Shown: piece by piece, positions 27,181 to 39,420 of the stretch
Position numbering within the stretch: the first letter of the stretch is position 1
Layout: every line of letters starts with the position of its first letter
DNA from: Epiperipatus broadwayi
Taxonomy: Eukaryota; Onychophora; Udeonychophora; Euonychophora; Peripatidae
Direction of reading: 5' to 3'
DNA length: 64,000 nt
Assembly (NCBI GenBank): GCA_028023455.1
Contig: JAQFVV010000032.1
Coordinates: 4,436,392-4,500,391 of the forward strand
The notes under the pieces: generated by a model
What the model was told of the DNA's origin: nothing
The model's database searches: none
The model's input: the letters and a program-made list of their open reading frames with translations, nothing else
Translations under genes and position numbers: made by a program

Positions 27181-27537
27181 CTTTTATAATTCTACTTGCT
27201 CGTTTAAAAATTTACATAAAGCGAATATTATATTTATTCTTAACAATGACGCTGATGAATTACATTTTTTAAAGAAATAAATTTATATCTCGATACTAAA
27301 TTATATAAAATAAATGTGTTTTTTTTTTTTTTATGTTTTAAACTTGTCAAGTTTTTATTTCAAACTTATTCCATCAATTTCAATTAAATCAATAATAAAT
27401 AGAATGACTTTTTATCATTAAATCTGTTGCAGATTAAAATCACTAAATTTTTAGTATAAATGCAAACTACATATTACTATATTGAATATTTAATAAGTAT
27501 AAAAATTTAAAAAAAAATTATTGGAAAATATAATAAT

Positions 27538-27632
27538 TGGTGAGTCGTGTGAAAGTCTGTGCTCATATACCCTATATATTACATATATTGATACAGGTAT
27601 ATAATAAGCCTGTATGTATTTCAGTTATAACT
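27538..27632 (+). mobile_element. Solo 3' end of the hammerhead retroelement family
   Basis: About 95 nt matching the last part of the 44-45 kb units, including GTGTGAAAGTCTGTGCTCAT and the AATAAGCCT...TTCAGTTAT end. There is no ribozyme and no internal segment: a severely 5'-truncated insertion. Confidence 0.6.
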
Positions 27633-28015
27633 GAATTTTGAAAAAAATATTGCACTTTACTAGAATATGTGAGCAATATATCAAGATAATACGTTAGATG
27701 CAAATATCACATCCAATAGATATTTTATGTTGAACGCATTCTACTCTCCTTTTTTTATTATTATTAACTTAATTATGTTTTCGTATATGAATATTTAATT
27801 TCTAATATAGGGTATGCGCTTTTTCTTATAATATACGCTAGAATATTATAAGAAATTAATAAATTAAACCGTTAGAATTTTTATTTATTTTTAAAATATT
27901 AATTTTATAACAATTTCTTTGTTATGACAAAGTTCTTATTATTTAAAAACTCTTGAAAATTTGTGATATTTTGATTATGATGACTATTAATTATTTTACT
28001 GCTATTTACATACGT

Positions 28016-28080
28016 ATATGTGTGAGAGTGTGTGCGTGTGTGTGTGTGAGAGAGAGAGAGAGAGTACGTGTGAGAGAAAG
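28016..28080 (+). repeat. Mixed GT and GA microsatellite
   Basis: GTGTGAGAGTGTGTGCGTG, then TG repeats, then (GA)n and GTGTGAGAGAAAG. The complementary Ser-His-Thr-rich frame is an artefact. Confidence 0.85.
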
Positions 28081-28359
28081 TAAGTTTGTGTGCAAGTACA
28101 TACATGATGCTTGAAATAATTTGATGTATGACTCATTTGATTTTAGATAGCGTTACAATGTTAAACCGAAGTGAAATAAATTTTTGTTACGCTGTTTAAC
28201 TATAGCTAATAAAAATAGCTTCTACAATGATTTTAGCTTATTAAAATACACAATAGCGTCGCGTGATTTACAACTTTAAAATATTGTAAAGGTGTCTGTT
28301 TACAAATTGTTATAGTTTGTTGAGTTTTAAATATACAGACCTTCAAGAGGAATGCTTGT

Positions 28360-28680
28360 CTAAACCGACTGTTAGTTTCTGAAAATGCTAATTAATTAAT
28401 GAGTGCTCATCAAACGGCTTTAATCTAAAATATAAAATCCCCTGCTAGTTTATTCTATCTCTCTGGACTCCTACTAAAGCCTCCAGCAATATCTCCCCAT
28501 TAGTAATGACAAAAGCACATGTGTTAGCCAAGAAATAGGCCCAAAGGTGTGCTTTTCTATTTTCATCAATTTTGAGACACTATATAATGCCTGAAATTAA
28601 TTAGTGACCTTGTGGCTTGCTCTAAGTATAATTAACTGCTAATAAAATAAAAGATAAATGAAAGATTGACTGTAAATCTG
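28360..28680 (+). promoter_or_regulatory. Candidate intronic conserved element rich in TAAT sites
   Basis: A complex, repeat-free stretch in intron 2 with several homeodomain cores: CTAATTAATTAATGAG near 28,388, ATTAGTAATG near 28,499, AATTAATTAGTGACC near 28,595 and AATTAACTGCTAAT near 28,630. It includes GC-bearing unique segments unlike the neighbouring AT-rich DNA. The regulatory role is inferred from composition and context only. Confidence 0.3.
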
Positions 28681-30020
28681 TCTTTTTTTATCATTATTTT
28701 TATTTTATCGTTGAGAAATATTTTCTCTTAATAGCGAAAGCTTGCCATTATATTAAATTGTAATTAAATACGAGTAAAAATATTTAGTAACGTAAATAAA
28801 GATGTTAATGCATAAAATTATTTCCGCTGAGAATTTTAATAGGTTTGATTGTCTCTAAAAAACTAAAATAACTTAAATACTCATTTTTAAATAAAATTTG
28901 AAATATTTAAAATAGAATATTTAAAATATCTTAATGATTATTTTAATACCTATATTTAAATGTTAAACAATTATAGTTTCAAATAGTTTTCTAAATTTAT
29001 TTCTGTCTACAAATTTTTTTATATATATAATTAATCAATTCGTAAATGGTGTAAATTTTTATTTTGCAAAGATTTGTAAATATTAAATAATGTTTATTAC
29101 AAGAAATGAGGTTACTTAATATATATTTATTAAAATATAGATTTTTTCTCCCTTTGTATGAAATCTTTTATTATATCAAATTAAAGAAATAATTATTCCA
29201 TTATTAGAAAAATGTATTCCATACATAAAACTTTATTTTTTATATTTTATTTTAGATATTTCTTAAAATATTGTTACCAAAGTGGTAAATTTTAAAACAA
29301 AGCTATGTATATAGATTTTATTTGACTTATTTAATTTTTATAAAAAAAATTATAAAATATATACAATCTGATATTTTTATCAAAAACAATAAAATAAAAA
29401 GTTTTATAATAAACAATTATTTATTCAAAACAATAATAATTGTATAAATACAAACCATGAAAATAATCTGAAAGAAAACCAAATATTTAAATATATTTTA
29501 GGCTGGGTAAAAATATTTCCAACTTTTACTTTGGAAATTATAACGGAAAATGTATAAAATACTGAAGATTATAAATTCTTTGGTGAAATCCGAAATAAAA
29601 TATAAAAAAGTTAAGAAGTAATACAAATGCAGTCAAAATATGTTTTTTTAAACCTAACATGAAAGATGTTAAAATTTTAATATGAGTTTTAAATTACTAC
29701 ATAAAATAGATATATCATTCTACTATTGATGTTATGTAGCTACTAAATCACAAATATTTTTTTTCTTAAACTAGTATTAAAAAATTAAAAAATCCTGGCC
29801 CGGAACAAAATATCATTATGTTGTTCACTTAACCATAGGCTGATAATATATATATATATATTGACGCATGAAGATAATATATATATATATATTGACGCAT
29901 GAAGATTATAAAATTCCCCCATAATTCGAACTACTTTTATGATATGCTGAAATTATTTTAATGTTTAAAAAATTATGTTTATATTGATATTTATTTTGAA
30001 GTTGAAATATAATAAAGAGA
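28681..30020. other. AT-rich intronic sequence, nothing recognised
   Basis: Very AT-rich; apart from the short tandem duplication at 29.84 kb nothing stands out. Confidence 0.55.
29838..29905 (+). repeat. Short tandem duplication with TA cores
   Basis: Two copies of GATAA-(TA)n-TTGACGCATGAA follow each other directly; unit about 31 bp. Confidence 0.75.
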
Positions 30021-30159
30021 AAATAATTTTCAGTAAATTTAGTGTGGAGGAGGGAGGATCTTAAAAATAATAATAATAACTTGAAATATAACTTCTTCGT
30101 GGTTAATATAAGATGAGATGAGTGAATTTATGTTTACTATGTTTTCTAAGCAAATGCAG

Positions 30160-30420
30160 ATTAGTGTATTAAATAATAGGCCAGTGCAACAAATGTATCC
30201 TTTGATATTAAAAAGTTAATCTAAAGGGTTTATTGCTGGCAGGAGTTCATGAGGATGAAAATAACAATGCTGATTGCATCCATTAACCTTGCACCCCAGA
30301 GTCTGCAACTCTGCACCAAACAATGCATTGCTTCATTAAGTATTTTGCACAAGTGCAGACTGAGATATATTAAACAATAGGAACAAGTGATTTCACACAA
30401 TTCTTGATACTGTGCCTTTG
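30160..30420 (+). promoter_or_regulatory. Candidate intronic enhancer with Sox, POU and TCF-like sites
   Basis: A repeat-free block of higher complexity than its AT-rich surroundings in intron 2. AACAATG (30,263) is followed four nt later by ATTGCATC (30,273). AAACAATGCATTGCTT (30,318) is a second Sox-plus-POU-like arrangement, and AAACAATAG (30,372) a third Sox core. CCTTTGATA (30,199) fits a TCF/LEF core. The clustering is seen in the sequence; enhancer function is inference. Confidence 0.35.
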
Positions 30421-31979
30421 CTTACAACTCTCTTAATATAATTTATTATAGCATTTCTATTTTAAAGTTACATTATAAACTAATCATTATCATTAAGATA
30501 TATAAGATTAGGAAAAAAAGTTTTATATATTTTAAAATTAAAAAAAGTTTAATGGATGTTATAAAGTTTTTGAGCAATGTGAAAAAAAAAAAAAGATATA
30601 CTAAACTTTTATACTTTTCATTTATATAATAATTATTATATTAATAATAGTTAGTTTTTTTTAAATTCTAAATTATTTAGCTGAAATATATACATATATA
30701 GTTTATTTAAGGAAAAAAAACCCTATTATGTAGTGCAAAATTGATCTATGATCTGTTACCCAATAATTCAACTACCTACTTTTCATTGTTCTGTATTTAT
30801 ATTTTAAATAATCTTGCTATTAATTTGCACTTTTTTAATTTTGTCATTTATTATAAAAAAGGAAATTATGAATATTTTTTTTTGTTTATTAAAAAAAATT
30901 TTTTTTTAAAATTTATATGACGTATTAACTAAAACTTATATTTTTTATTGTCCTATCTTCCCATTTTTATTATAAAATAAACTTTTTAGTAGATTTTTAC
31001 TTTTGTGATTTACAAAATTTTCGTTTATTCTTTTATGGTTAATTATTATTGCATTTATAAATATGTGTAAAATGTCTTACTTTTGTGTTTTGTTTTTTTA
31101 ACACTTTTAAAGAAAAAATATTAAGCAATAATAAAATCCATTAATTTTATTTTATATGTGTGAAAAAGTATATATACATGAAATTTTTATTTTATACATA
31201 TATAACCTACTTTACTTTTTGTATGAAATAAAATAGAAATAATATTACTAGTCATAATATATAATAATTTTAATGGAAATAAATTTAAAAGACAACACAT
31301 TCTTATATGCAGTCTAATGATAGAAGGAATTCGTTGATTTTGCGATGTAACTTTGAAATTGTGTTAAGAGAGGTGACATCGCAATAAGAAATTGCTATCA
31401 CTGATAATCAAGTGTTATTATTTAATTACAATACCCCATTGTCTACTTACTATATCTATCTTAGGGCAGACAATTTAATAGACATGCTTAATTAAATTAA
31501 TATTCATGATATTTGTTTAAAAAATAATCAGCAAATATTTAAACTTTATAAAGTATACAGCTTTTTTTAATTCATGTATTTAAAAAGTCAAACACTAGTT
31601 TAGTATCTAATTATCTAGTACAAATTATTGTTTTGTGGTAATATTTCAGCCCAGAAATAACAGATAGGGTTCAGATCTAGGAATCTTCAACTTCAGAATC
31701 ATTTTACTCTATCAATGTATTAAATGGCACTGAATATTTAAAAAGCCTCATTCTATTGAATGATTAAATTTAAAAATTCTTAGCAAACTCAACTGCATTG
31801 CTAATTGTATTTCTTTCAACAACAAAAAAATGTTTTTTTTTTTAAATTTTTTATGGAGAATTATCATTATTTACCATAATATAAAACATTTAAATTTGAT
31901 CTTCATTTTTGGTTCACTTTTGTTCCAGCACTGTCTGTTTAAAAACTATTATGCGGTATATTTACTTTATTTACTATCT
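30421..31979. other. AT-rich intronic sequence with one complex island
   Basis: 31,290-31,480 is more complex, with GATTTTGCGATGTAAC and GAGGTGACATCGCAATAAG (related GCGAT/ATCGC cores in opposite orientation). It could be regulatory. The rest is low-complexity. Confidence 0.35.
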
Positions 31980-32350
31980 TCAAAAAGATAAGTGATCTCC
32001 AATGTAGTATTCTGTGCTGAACCAGCACTCATCAGTTGGTCAAAATCACCATCTCCTGCACATATAAACAATCAATGTTTAGTTTATATTAGAATAGCAA
32101 ATCGTCAAACTTATATACACAAGCTTCAATCTTCTCCACTCTCTAACTCTTTAGTTATCCATTTCATTGAAGATCTGAGGATGAAATGCTCAAAGCTACT
32201 GTTGATACCAATTATTATTGTCATACCCATGTTGATCTTAAGTCAATCTGACCCTCACACATAGGACCTTAATATGTCAATTTAATTATACAGAAAAGTG
32301 ATGGGCAGAATACTGGCTGAATATGTAATTTTTAAATATATGTATATTAT
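31980..32350 (-). mobile_element. Decayed hammerhead retroelement copy
   Basis: One minus-oriented unit of the same family, covering the ribozyme region (31,999-32,040) and the internal segment (to about 32,330). CTGATGA and stem II are kept, but GAAA has become AGAA and stem III is altered. It lies just upstream of the foldback, in the same orientation as its left arm. Confidence 0.7.
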
Positions 32351-32475
32351 CTATACTAAAGTTAATGTAATTATAAAGGATTTGAACTCAGACTTTCAAG
32401 CTTCTTACAACTATCTAATCCATCTTATACAACCAATACACATGTCCACATACATGTGAAAAAGATAAATGATCT

Positions 32476-32520
32476 CCAATATATGTATTTCGTGCTGAAC
32501 CAGCACTCATCAGTTGGTCC
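32476..32520 (-). ncRNA. Hammerhead ribozyme with intact core
   Basis: On the minus strand the stem I half GGACCAA is followed by CTGATGA, then the strong stem II GTGCT/AGCAC around GGTTC. GAAA follows, then ATACATATA and TTGG. All conserved core bases, including G10.1-C11.1, are present, making this the best-preserved copy in the window. Stem III is only about 3 bp. Predicted cleavage is between 32,480 and 32,479. Confidence 0.8.
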
Positions 32521-32784
32521 AGACCATCAACTCCCATACATATACACAATCAGTGCTCAGTTTATATTAGGGTAGTAAATTCTCAAATGTTAATGGACAA
32601 GCTTCAATATTCTCCACTCTTCAGTCATCCATTTGAGTATTTCATTTTTGAATTTTCAATGAAATGAATGACTAAAGATTTGGAGAGTGGAGAAGATTGA
32701 AGCTTGTCCATTAAAGTTAAAGATTTGTTATATTAATATAAACTGAGCACTGATTATATATCTGCTGTGGAAAATGGTTGTCTA

Positions 32785-32825
32785 AACCAACTGATGATTG
32801 CTTGTTCAGCATAATACACATATTG
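32785..32825 (+). ncRNA. Hammerhead ribozyme relic
   Basis: The right arm of the foldback retains ACCAA, CTGATGA and the distal TTGG. The GAAA motif, however, reads ATAATAC after stem II, so the catalytic core is broken. It has T at both bases flanking stem II, as in the 44.6-45.1 kb copies. Confidence 0.6.
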
Positions 32826-32945
32826 GAAATCAATCATCTTTTTCACATTTATGTAATCATGTGAATTGGTTGTATAAAATGGATTGGGTAGATGTAAGGA
32901 GCTTAAAAGTCTGTGTTCAAGTACCTTATAATTACATTAAGTTTA

Positions 32946-32947
<2 letters not shown>

Positions 32948-32977
<30 letters not shown>
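32948..32977. repeat. TA tract at the end of the hammerhead foldback
   Basis: About 30 nt of TA directly after the right arm. Confidence 0.85.
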
Positions 32978-32978
<1 letters not shown>

Positions 32979-33742
32979 CAAAATCAAAACATTGGTTGTA
33001 TTTTAGAGTTTATAATTTTTGGCTAATCTGATTGAGTTGTGATTTGAGATAATTTTGATTATTTTATTAACTAGTTTAGCTTTAGACTTTTAATAATGTG
33101 TGTGTATATATATATAATTAATAAATTAACATCTAGAAATAATATAAATACCTTGTAAAATGAAAGCTTCACTCACAGTAACTTTGGTCAATTCCTCTTC
33201 AGTTGATGATAAAGTTACTCAAATTGTACATTCTGCTAGGAGATTGCAGATTTTTCATTTGGTATGGCAAGCAGGTAATATGTTTCACAATGCAATAACA
33301 GCTTACATCTTTTGAGGTATTATATAAATATATTCATGTGTGTATGTTTACTTATGACATTTTAGGTGATGATTTGCCGTATCAATTGTTAACAAATTTT
33401 GTGCAATACTTTCATGAACAAGTAAATATTTGTCATAATGATCTTTAAAAAAAATCCAATGTACTGCTGTGATCGAATGCTAATATTATAAAAGCAAGGT
33501 CATCCTCATAAAACAAAATGATGAGATTCGTGCCTTCTATACACCTATTATTTAAACAAACTTTGTAATAAGTAATAAAATATATTTTTAAAAATTGGAA
33601 AGGTAACTAACTAATTTTTATTCAGTAAAGATGGAATGTGTTCATACAAGTATAAGCAATTTAAGTCAACAAAAAAAAAATACGAATTTTATGTAGCATA
33701 TAATTAAAAATATAGTTTTATAATAATAATAATAACAACAAC

Positions 33743-33827
<85 letters not shown>

Positions 33828-35169
33828 TATACTAAAAATAAATTACAAAATGTGTACATTACTTAACAGACAATATAATTAATATTGATTTATTATTATA
33901 AACAATTTATCTATCCAAATGCTTTTTTTTCTTTGAAAATATAAATTATATTAACAATAAAAATAATAATAATTTAGTCACATTATTAAAACTACAAATA
34001 ATCAATTGTATATTATTTTTTTAATCTAATTTTTATTTAATCATGTTTTCTGAGCAATTTTCACTGTAATTTAATAATATACTTTAAAAAATAAATTTAT
34101 TTGCTCCATAATTCTAACATAACATAAGAAACAACAAAGGAATATTTTAAAAGTTTATTAATTTTTAATTTATTTATGTTTTCTTAAAAATTAGAAACTT
34201 TATAATGTTTAAAATTAATCTACATTTAATTATTTAAAGAATGAAATATAGAGATATCTATTTGTCATTATTAATACCTCTTGGTTTTCAACAACCAGCA
34301 AAATCCACAATCTAGATAAAAGATCTAGAGGGTCTATTGTTTTCTAAAAAAATATATTATGTTGATAAAATTTGATTTCAAACATTTGTTTTAATAATAA
34401 CATTAATAAAAAAGAAAACAAAAACAAAATAGTATCTGAATTTTATCAATTTATACATAGTGAAAAACATACATATTGTTCATATTATTATTTGGATTTT
34501 TTTTTTTTTTTACAAATTAATGTTTAAAAATATATCTAATATTGTAATGATTATTTCAATATTCATTTATTATTAAAAGTAATTTTTATGACAGTTATTA
34601 ATAATAAAAGATAATTGAAATTATAAATATCTAAATTTATCTATCAGCTTATTATAAAAGTCATCTATATTAATTTTTTTTTTCCAATATAAATACAAAT
34701 ATATTTCATTAAAATCATTATAAAGAACTTACAAATTGGATTTCCATGTATATGGATTTTTTTTGTTTAAAATGACAGAAAATTATTTACAACATGATAT
34801 AAAACATGCATGTGTAGCATGTAAAGTTTTCTTTTTTGTAGACTTCTGCAAATGTGACTCAAGAGAAAATAGACAATCCATCCTGATGAATACTGTGTGC
34901 AAAAAAAAAGTTAATTAGGTTGCATTTTCATAATAATAAAAAAGATGAATGACTGTCTGAAATATGACAAAACAATAAACATAATTCAAAGTTTTACTTA
35001 TTAGATAATCATAAAAAAATGTAACATAATGTAAAATGTACTAAAAATTACTTAGAAAATGTGTACATTGTCTAAAATGCTACTTGTGTTTTTTTCCTGT
35101 TTACTAAGCTTGACAGCCATTTTTTAAATAAAAGTAGTTACGGGGTCATATAATTTTTTTCCCAAAATT
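32978..35169. other. AT-rich intronic sequence, nothing recognised
   Basis: 33,150-33,310 is moderately complex but unassigned. A 60-codon frame at 34,736-34,918 shows no domain. Confidence 0.4.
33721..33829 (+). repeat. AAT microsatellite
   Basis: About 36 AAT units with three AAC variants near 33,735-33,742. Confidence 0.9.
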
Positions 35170-35479
35170 TTTTATTGTGCCCTCAGGCCAGATGCCACAC
35201 TGTATATTACGGTGAAACTAAAGCTACAATCAACACTAGACTTGTTCAACACATGTACACTTGCAACAGAGCTCAGAAGACAACAATACATCCTCTGTAT
35301 TTTTGGAGCATGCCAAGCAATCTGGACATGACTTCACACCTGCCAATTTCATAATCTTATGCTCAGAATCAAATGATCATAAGAGAAAAATAAAAGAAGC
35401 ATTTTACATTAAAAGAAACATCCATACTATCAATAGAAAAGATACTTGCTTTGAGATCTCAAAGAAATGGGCTATGTAA
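35170..35479 (+). pseudogene. Penelope-like GIY-YIG endonuclease fragment
   Basis: CHTVYYGETKATINTRLVQH (from about 35,193) is the GIY-YIG core with the catalytic-type arginine and histidine. After a frameshift near 35,265, SSVFLEHAKQSGHDFTP and RKIKEAFYIKRN...INRKD...KKW follow to the stop at 35,479. These match the C-terminal nuclease of Penelope-like retroelements (pattern S.LAEH....H.....K.KEA..IR......NRD). The reverse transcriptase upstream was not recognised, so the fragment is 5'-truncated. The sequence differs from the 56-57 kb copy, so it belongs to a different lineage. Confidence 0.7.
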
Positions 35480-36849
35480 CACTGGCTTATTTAAATATCT
35501 TTGCAAATATTTTATTATATTTTTTTATGATGGCTATGATTATGAGGCATTGATCCTCAAAAATGTTGAGGCTATCGATATTAATATTTAATTTATATCT
35601 TTTCCACTAAAACTCACCTTATAAATAAGTGTTTTGTTTAATAAACTGATTGTAAATTCTATTCAGAAGATTTATTGATTTTTTATATATATATTATAAC
35701 ATTGCATTTCTATTTTTTTATATTAATACAAAAAAAAAATTAAAAATTGAAATTATTCTAATTAATTATAATTAACAATATTAAATAAAAAGTAAATATT
35801 ATAACTTGAAATCACCTATATCTCTCTCTATATATATGTATATTTTAAAACTTATCCTCACTACACCCCTATTTATAAATAATGCATATAAAGATGTTTC
35901 ATGTATTTATTTTATTTTTAGATTAATAAGTTGAAATCTGCTTTAATGAACGTAATATGACATTTTACATTATATATATATTAATAAGTTGTCTTAATAC
36001 AAAAAAATAATAAAGTAAAAATATAATTAATTTTTGTAGAAATGTTTCTTTTTTAAAAATAATAATAATAATAAATTTACATCTTAAATAAGACCTTTGT
36101 TTCTTATTAGTCATTTTTTTTGTAAACATTTTTGTATGTCACTGAAATTGTATACTCATTTTAAAAATGACTACAGGACAATGTACAAATACCTATAAAA
36201 CACTTAAAATAATTTCTAATTTAATATTAAATGTGATATTTTATTTCCCCAAGGCATAAATGCTTATCATTATAAACATAAACAAACAAATAATATTGGC
36301 AAAAACTTTAAATGTTTTGTTATTTAATTTAAAGTAAACTTTAATGATAGACACTCATAAAATGCATTAAAAATAAATTCTAAAATTTTATATTTGCTAA
36401 AAAAATGTATACTTATTTTTAATTAAATCATTTCACTAATAAAATTACTGATTTATTTATTTACATTATTAAAACTGCAGAAATTAAATGTATTTTATAT
36501 TTAATAAGAGAATCTAATTTTTATTTAATTAGATTGTATTTTTGTATATGATAGATTATTCTATAAAGTGTAATAGTACAGAAAAAAAAAAGAGAAAACA
36601 AAGTTTTATTCATTATGTAATTATAAAAAATAAAATGTTGATAACATAACAAATTGCAGCAAAAATGAAATTTAATTTAATAGTGAATGGTAATTCTGCA
36701 AGATGTCTTTTTATTTCAAAATAGCAACAATAAAACATTTTAATTCATTATTTAAAAGCACACAGCAATTGCAATATGTTTATTATATAATGTTTACATA
36801 GACGAGTAGTGCTTTTTTTTATTAATTTTAATTTTTTATGTCTCCACAT
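35480..36849. other. AT-rich intronic sequence, nothing recognised
   Basis: Short TA tracts and poly-A/T runs only. Confidence 0.5.
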
Positions 36850-38353
36850 GGCCAACTCTTTTTTAATGTTCTAATGGAAATTTCATTTACATTTGTAATA
36901 TCTTATTTTTACAATTAAACTTTTATCCTTTTATCATATTTTGATAATGTTTATATTATTTATTAGAAATATAAATTTACAAATGAAAAACCTTTTAAGA
37001 GATAATATTTGAACTTTACAATTTTTCAAATTTTTTGGTTGTTTTTGCCAATTGGAAAAGAAGTATTGGACTTTTTTTTTTTTTTCAAAAATATATTTTT
37101 AAAAGAAAAATGAATTTTAATTAAAAAATCATTAAAAAATAGTTGTATTTTAATATTCAAAATTGCACTTATTATCATTAAAATTTTGTAAATAGTATCT
37201 TCAGCAAAATTTATAAAAGCATTTCTTTTCACTGAATCTTTCACAACTTCTGCTTTACAATAACTGACTTGTCTTCTTAAAAATAGAATTGTAATCATAT
37301 ATATTTGCTATACAAATATGTTGTATAAATAAGCAAAAAAATATAGGTGAATTACTGGAAATTACTTTTTTTTAATACTAAAGGAAAAAAGCACATTCTC
37401 AAAAACATGAAGACAAATAATCTACCAATTAATAGTGTTGTCAGATTTTTTTCAATTCCTTTTGAATTTTAATATCTGCCAGATATCTATAGGATACTGA
37501 CATCTTCAGATTTTTTTTAAAACTAATAGTAAATAAGCAAATATTTTATTTAGCGCCATACTTGCAATTATAAGGCGGTGCTCAATTAGCTTGAAAGGCT
37601 GATATTGGAATGAAAAACTAATAGTTATAGTTCCAGTTTCTACTATTAAATAAATGTGAACCAACAAAGTAATATTATTTATAACCACCAAATTGCAAAA
37701 AAAAAAATGATAGCAGCACCATCACAACATGTTAAAATAAGCAACTTAGTCACTGTTGTTGAGTATGTGTTAAAATCATCATTTAAAAAAATCACAGTAG
37801 TTGTAATGTGCTTATTATAACCCTATTTTTACACACAAAATGATTGCCTTTTTTTATTAGTTGTATGCTTAGTAAAATTTTTATTCTCTAATTGTGTTTC
37901 TTTTTTGGTTTTAAGTATTTTTTTAACTGAATATTTGTTTTTTTATAATATTTTGAATCATAATTAAAGAATTAATTTTATTGTCTAAATCATTATAATT
38001 GTTTATTTTTATACAAAATTCTCAATTTATGAGGTCTTTCACAGAGGCAATTGCTTTCATTCATCAGTAAACACCTTTATTTTTAATGTTTGCATTCTAC
38101 CAGTTTTCAAATGAATCACATAAATCATGTTTGTGCAAGTAGAGATTATGCAAAAATGTTGCAGAGTTCTATAATTTTTTAAGTGTTTGTGCAACATTCT
38201 TGAATTGCTGCTACCATCCAGACTTACTGGTTGGATCAGTTGAAATCTCTGTATATTACTAATTTTAAAACAGTCATATGGAAAGCATGGGATAATGTGA
38301 AACATATGCTCATATATTTTACTGTAGAAAATCTTTACCTTAATAATAATCAC
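36850..38353 (-). mobile_element. Unclassified repeat family X, longest copy
   Basis: The minus strand has successive open stretches at 38,353-38,057 (NIQRFQLIQPVSLDGSSNSR, then HKHLKNYRTLQHFCIIS), 37,691-37,506 (NNITLLVHIYLIVE, QYQPFKLIEHRLI) and 37,298-37,026 (FINFAEDTIYKIL). The second looks vaguely like the end of a DDE transposase (P-x2-IEH), but I do not recognise the family. Shorter related copies lie at 38,680-39,420 and 51,760-52,450. Confidence 0.4.
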
Positions 38354-38679
38354 TAGAAATAAACATGTGGAAATAGATATTATTCACACCAATGTAAAAA
38401 CAAATACTGATAATCTTATTGACACTATATTATAAATACTTATTGTAATTAAATTTCATTTAGGTGTCCCTATATATAATATCAGCTCTACATAATACTT
38501 AGTATGGAGACATTTAATATTTAAATTTAAAATGTAGTATATTTATTTGGTAATAGCAACACAAAACTTATTTGCAGTGAATTAAGATGTTATTATTATA
38601 AACTATCAATCTTTTAGTTTTTCTTTCTTTCTTCTTATTAATGCTGTATCAACATATGCACCTTCAATTATAAGCTACC

Positions 38680-39420
38680 CCCCCCCTAAATAAACGAACA
38701 GAAAAAAAAAAGAAAACCTATAATTTATAAATTTAATCACTTTTTTCATATGTAACCTTCACCTGATTATAAAAATTACTGAATGAAATATTTCATTTTT
38801 AAAATGAAAATGAATTTTAGTTGGGACATTATAAATCAATGGAAGTATGTTTTAAAATTTTAAATTACATTTATTATTATTAAAATTTAATAAAAAATGT
38901 ATTTGCCTGTGTTAATGAAAACATTTCTTTCCTGCAAATAATCACAATTTCAGCTTTACTATAACTACAGTTTTAAAAATTTGTCTTCTTAAAAACGAAC
39001 ATTTTCAAATAAAATTCAATTATAATCATATATTTTTTTGGTTTAAAATAAATATTTTATAAATATACGCTACAAATGTGCAAATAAATTACAGGAAACT
39101 ACAATTGTTTTTTTTTTTTCTGAAATACTAAAAGAAAAAATTACATTCTCAAAAGCTGAAGACCAACTGATTTACCAATCAATGATAATGTTAGTTTTTT
39201 TTATGTTAAAACATAACTAATCAGAGAATTCTCAGCTTCTTTTGATTTTGGCATTTGTATGATATTGACATATTCAGATCTTTTTTTTAACTAATAATTT
39301 TAATTCAAATTTATACTGCAAAAAGAATGTGAACTGGCAAGCTAACATTATAGACCACAAAATAACAAGCAAAAGCCAAAGTCACTGCGGTTGAGAGCAT
39401 GTTAAAAAATAATAATACAA
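38680..39420 (-). mobile_element. Repeat family X, second copy
   Basis: Diverged but collinear with 36,850-37,800. Shared landmarks are the TTTACTATAACT/TTTACAATAACT and TTGTCTTCTTAAAAA stretches, ACATTCTCAAAA...GAAGAC...TACCAAT, GATATTGACAT..TCAGAT, and AATGTGAACTGGCAAGCTAA at the far end. No continuous frame. Confidence 0.4.

Larger units (their letters stand above)
32355..32947. mobile_element. Foldback (inverted pair) of hammerhead retroelement units
   Basis: A near-palindrome of about 590 bp. The left arm (32,355-32,645) is one unit in minus orientation and the right arm (32,659-32,947) a unit in plus orientation, joined by a 13-nt spacer. Both arm tips carry the sequence TTAATGTAATTATAAAGG or its complement, and shared landmarks run through both arms. 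The arms have diverged, so this is an old head-to-head arrangement. A TA tract follows the right end. Confidence 0.7.

Noticed and set aside
27905-28105. Ser-His-Thr-rich 66-codon minus-strand frame
   Set aside because: Translation of the GT/GA microsatellite.
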